From the NCBI GenBank assembly GCA_002694585.1, contig NZMM01000004.1, positions 4,556 to 11,731 of the forward strand: 7,176 nucleotides of DNA, given 5' to 3'. Shown here piece after piece: positions 6,058-7,176 of the stretch (within the stretch, counting starts at the first letter, position 1; the number at the start of each line of letters is the position of its first letter). The DNA is from Methanobacteriota archaeon. Its GTDB lineage: Archaea > Thermoplasmatota > Poseidoniia > Poseidoniales > Poseidoniaceae. A model generated the notes under the pieces. The model was not told where the DNA came from and searched no databases. It saw nothing but the letters and a program-made list of their open reading frames with translations. Position numbers and translations under genes: made by a program.

Positions 6058-6621
6058 GACGACGACGTCCCCGACACTCGGGTCGCTTCCGTATTGGAGT
6101 TCTTCGTAGGTCTGACCGCCACCCACGACGCTCAGCACAAGGACGTGTGCGGTGTTGGCTGCGGGGTCACAGTTGGAGATGTCCATCTGCACCACGTAGG
6201 TGGTTCCTGGATCGAGGGCAGCCAGAGCGCCACCGGTTCCGTCACCGGTGTGGACCGTCGAGCCACCGAAGTTCCCGGCGGCGAAGGCCGTCCCGCCCGC
6301 GCCGTCGTCGCAGACGACGGTGAAGGACACGTCACCGGGCACCACTGGGTTGCTTCCAGCAGCCAGTTCGAAGGTGCTGAAGAGCACCCCGGCACCGACG
6401 GTATCGTCCCAAATGACGGTCGAGAGCAGGACCACCTTCGTGGACATCTGTTCTTGCGTGTCGTCACCCGCAGACTGGGCGTTTTGTTGCAGCTTCTCAG
6501 CGGTCTGAATGATGACCGCCGCCGCCACCGCCGCCACCAGGATGAGGGCGATGAAGACAATCATCGCACCAATCCCGATCGCTGCGGCGTTATCGCGCGT
6601 TTCGTTTCGTTCGTTGTTCAT
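6055..6621 (-). CDS. flaB1: Archaellin (flagellin) 1, FlaB/ArlB
   Basis: First of two tandem archaellins that build the filament. The precursor is 188 residues: an acidic leader MNNERNETRDNAA, then the helix AIGIGAMIVFIALILVAAV, then KLQQNAQSAGDDTQ. By the GIG position, cleavage falls after A13, with no Lys or Arg at -2 or -3. A 38-residue block starting AAIGIGAMIV and ending KLQQNAQS is identical in flaB2, whereas the outer domains are strongly different. The outer domain has C104 (VCDDGAG) and C151 (SNCDP), and the end reads VVGGGQTYEEL..VVV, as in flaB2. The mature region has no N-X-S/T sequon. The ATG at 6621 has GAGGTGA 7 nt upstream, formed with the stop of the preceding gene. Whether it is the major or minor filament subunit cannot be read from the sequence. 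Confidence 0.96.
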   Translation of the reverse strand: MNNERNETRDNAAAIGIGAMIVFIALILVAAVAAAVIIQTAEKLQQNAQSAGDDTQEQMSTKVVLLSTVIWDDTVGAGVLFSTFELAAGSNPVVPGDVSFTVVCDDGAGGTAFAAGNFGGSTVHTGDGTGGALAALDPGTTYVVQMDISNCDPAANTAHVLVLSVVGGGQTYEELQYGSDPSVGDVVV

Positions 6622-6628
6622 TTCTTGT

Positions 6629-6636
6629 TCACCTCA
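6629..6636 (-). promoter_or_regulatory. Ribosome binding site of flaB1 overlapping the upstream stop
   Basis: TGAGGTGA again: the TGA ends the upstream beta-repeat gene, and the core lies 7 nt before the flaB1 ATG. The preceding 17 nt are A/C-rich (AAAAACACACACAAC) and probably unstructured, which favours strong initiation. Confidence 0.8.
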
Positions 6637-7176
6637 TGTTGTGTGTGTTTTTCCCCCCCGGCGTCCGGGGGTGGAGTTGGAGGACGGACCGTCGCGCGGT
6701 CCGCCGATGTCAATGCGGAGTGGCATGCGGATGTGAGCCACCTCGTCGGGTTCGAGGCGTGGCAGCATGGGAAGAGCGTCAGACGTGTAACCCGGTGGGA
6801 ACCACGGGTCAATCAGGACGTCCACCAAGGGTTCCATGGAACGGTTTTGGGCACGCACCGTGCACACGATGTCACCGGAACGCATCTCGTAGCCGACGGC
6901 GAGGGCCAGCTTCCTGGCCAGCGGAATCTCGTCTGCACCGTACCGGCGGTCTGCGGTGATTTCGAAGCGAACAGGAAGGTTGCCGCCTGGAGCGATGCTG
7001 GGCACGTCAATGAGTTCTGGATCGGAGGTCCAGCCCTCGGGAACCGGAGGATGCATGCGCATCATCGGGAGCGTGATGGGGCCGTCGTTGATGATCCGGA
7101 CGATCATGACGCCCATGTCACCACCGGCGGGCCAGCGCGTGTCGATGCCGAGCCAGAAGTGGCGGAACAGGAAGGG
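6634..7176 (-). CDS. Unrecognised protein with tandem Ig/NEW3-like repeats (partial, 5' end outside window)
   Basis: The frame is open from the window edge to the TGA at 6634-6636, giving 180 residues with no start needed; the ATG at 7116 is therefore probably internal. Two beta-rich units can be aligned. Unit A (about residues 8-75) reads GGDMGVMIVRIINDGP, then PPVPEGWTSD, then SIAPGGNLPVRF. Unit B (about 90-156) reads RSGDIVCTVRAQNRS, then PWFPPGYTSD, then RLEPDEVAHIRM. The layout of V-x-V-x-N-x-G, P-x-G-[WY] and a late xxPG/xEP turn matches CARDB/NEW3-type domains that occur in extracellular proteins. The tail (157-180) is low complexity and basic. No membrane helix lies in the visible part. 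The gene ends 12 nt before flaB1 and its stop forms part of the flaB1 ribosome site, so it is probably in the same operon. Function is unknown; envelope or filament association is only an inference from context. Confidence 0.8.
   Translation of the reverse strand, partial: PFLFRHFWLGIDTRWPAGGDMGVMIVRIINDGPITLPMMRMHPPVPEGWTSDPELIDVPSIAPGGNLPVRFEITADRRYGADEIPLARKLALAVGYEMRSGDIVCTVRAQNRSMEPLVDVLIDPWFPPGYTSDALPMLPRLEPDEVAHIRMPLRIDIGGPRDGPSSNSTPGRRGGKTHTT
6655..6671 (-). promoter_or_regulatory. GC-rich hairpin just upstream of flaB1, inside the 3' end of the preceding gene
   Basis: A perfect 7-bp inverted repeat with a 3-nt loop: in the mRNA CCCCCGG, ACG, CCGGGGG. It lies about 19 nt before the flaB1 ribosome site and is followed by A5, not U, so it is not a normal terminator. 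It also encodes the low-complexity tail PGRRGG of the upstream protein, so it may be partly incidental. Confidence 0.5.

Noticed and set aside
6045..6122. Upstream extension of flaB2 to an ATG at 6122
   Set aside because: The extension would run inside the flaB1 coding region and give an archaellin leader of over 40 residues. A good ribosome site precedes 6044 instead.
7114..7116. ATG at 7116 as the start of the beta-repeat gene
   Set aside because: The frame stays open to the window edge, and the 20 upstream residues complete the first beta unit (GGD before MGVM). No good ribosome site is seen before it.
1..7176. tRNA, rRNA, CRISPR, insertion sequence, or attachment site
   Set aside because: The window is almost fully coding on one strand; no regular direct repeats with spacers, no transposase motifs, no terminal inverted repeats and no cloverleaf-like stretch were seen.

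Overview
This window is the core of an archaellum (archaeal flagellum) operon. Every supported gene lies on the minus strand, so transcription runs from position 7176 towards position 1. The organism is an archaeon. The GC-rich composition, the Shine-Dalgarno sites, the acidic proteins and an archaellin N-terminus of the AIGIGAMIVF type point to Thermoplasmatota, most likely a marine Group II (Poseidoniales) lineage. That assignment rests on recognition of family style, not on a search.

In transcription order the window holds: (1) the 3' part of an unrecognised gene encoding two tandem Ig/NEW3-like beta-sandwich repeats (7176-6634, entering from outside); (2) two archaellins, flaB1 (6621-6055) and flaB2 (6044-5439); (3) a divergent coiled-coil protein in the FlaC/D/E position (5385-4525); (4) flaF (4520-3882) and flaG (3872-3390), the periplasmic stator-like pair; (5) flaH (3397-2681) and flaI (2667-949), the motor ATPases; (6) the N-terminal half of flaJ (935-1), the membrane platform, which runs off the window. 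The preflagellin peptidase and the chemotaxis genes are not in the window.

The genes work as one machine. FlaB1 and FlaB2 are made as prepilin-like precursors and assembled into the filament. FlaI hydrolyses ATP to drive assembly and rotation on FlaJ, and FlaH forms a regulatory ring around FlaI. FlaF and FlaG anchor the motor to the cell envelope, and the FlaC/D/E-like protein probably links it to the chemotaxis switch. Junctions are 4-13 nt or overlapping, and at five of them the upstream TGA stop codon is built into the next ribosome binding site, so translation is probably coupled. The one larger gap (53 nt, flaB2 to flaD-like) carries a GC-rich hairpin. A second GC-rich hairpin lies just upstream of flaB1, so the two archaellin cistrons are bracketed. 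No AT-rich TATA/BRE promoter is visible, so the promoter is probably upstream of position 7176.

The archaellum itself is a known system. The unusual points are the beta-repeat gene ahead of the archaellins, the repeat insertion in FlaF, the acidic non-canonical archaellin leaders, the lack of N-glycosylation sequons in both mature archaellins, a conserved cysteine pair, and the hairpin-bracketed archaellin segment.
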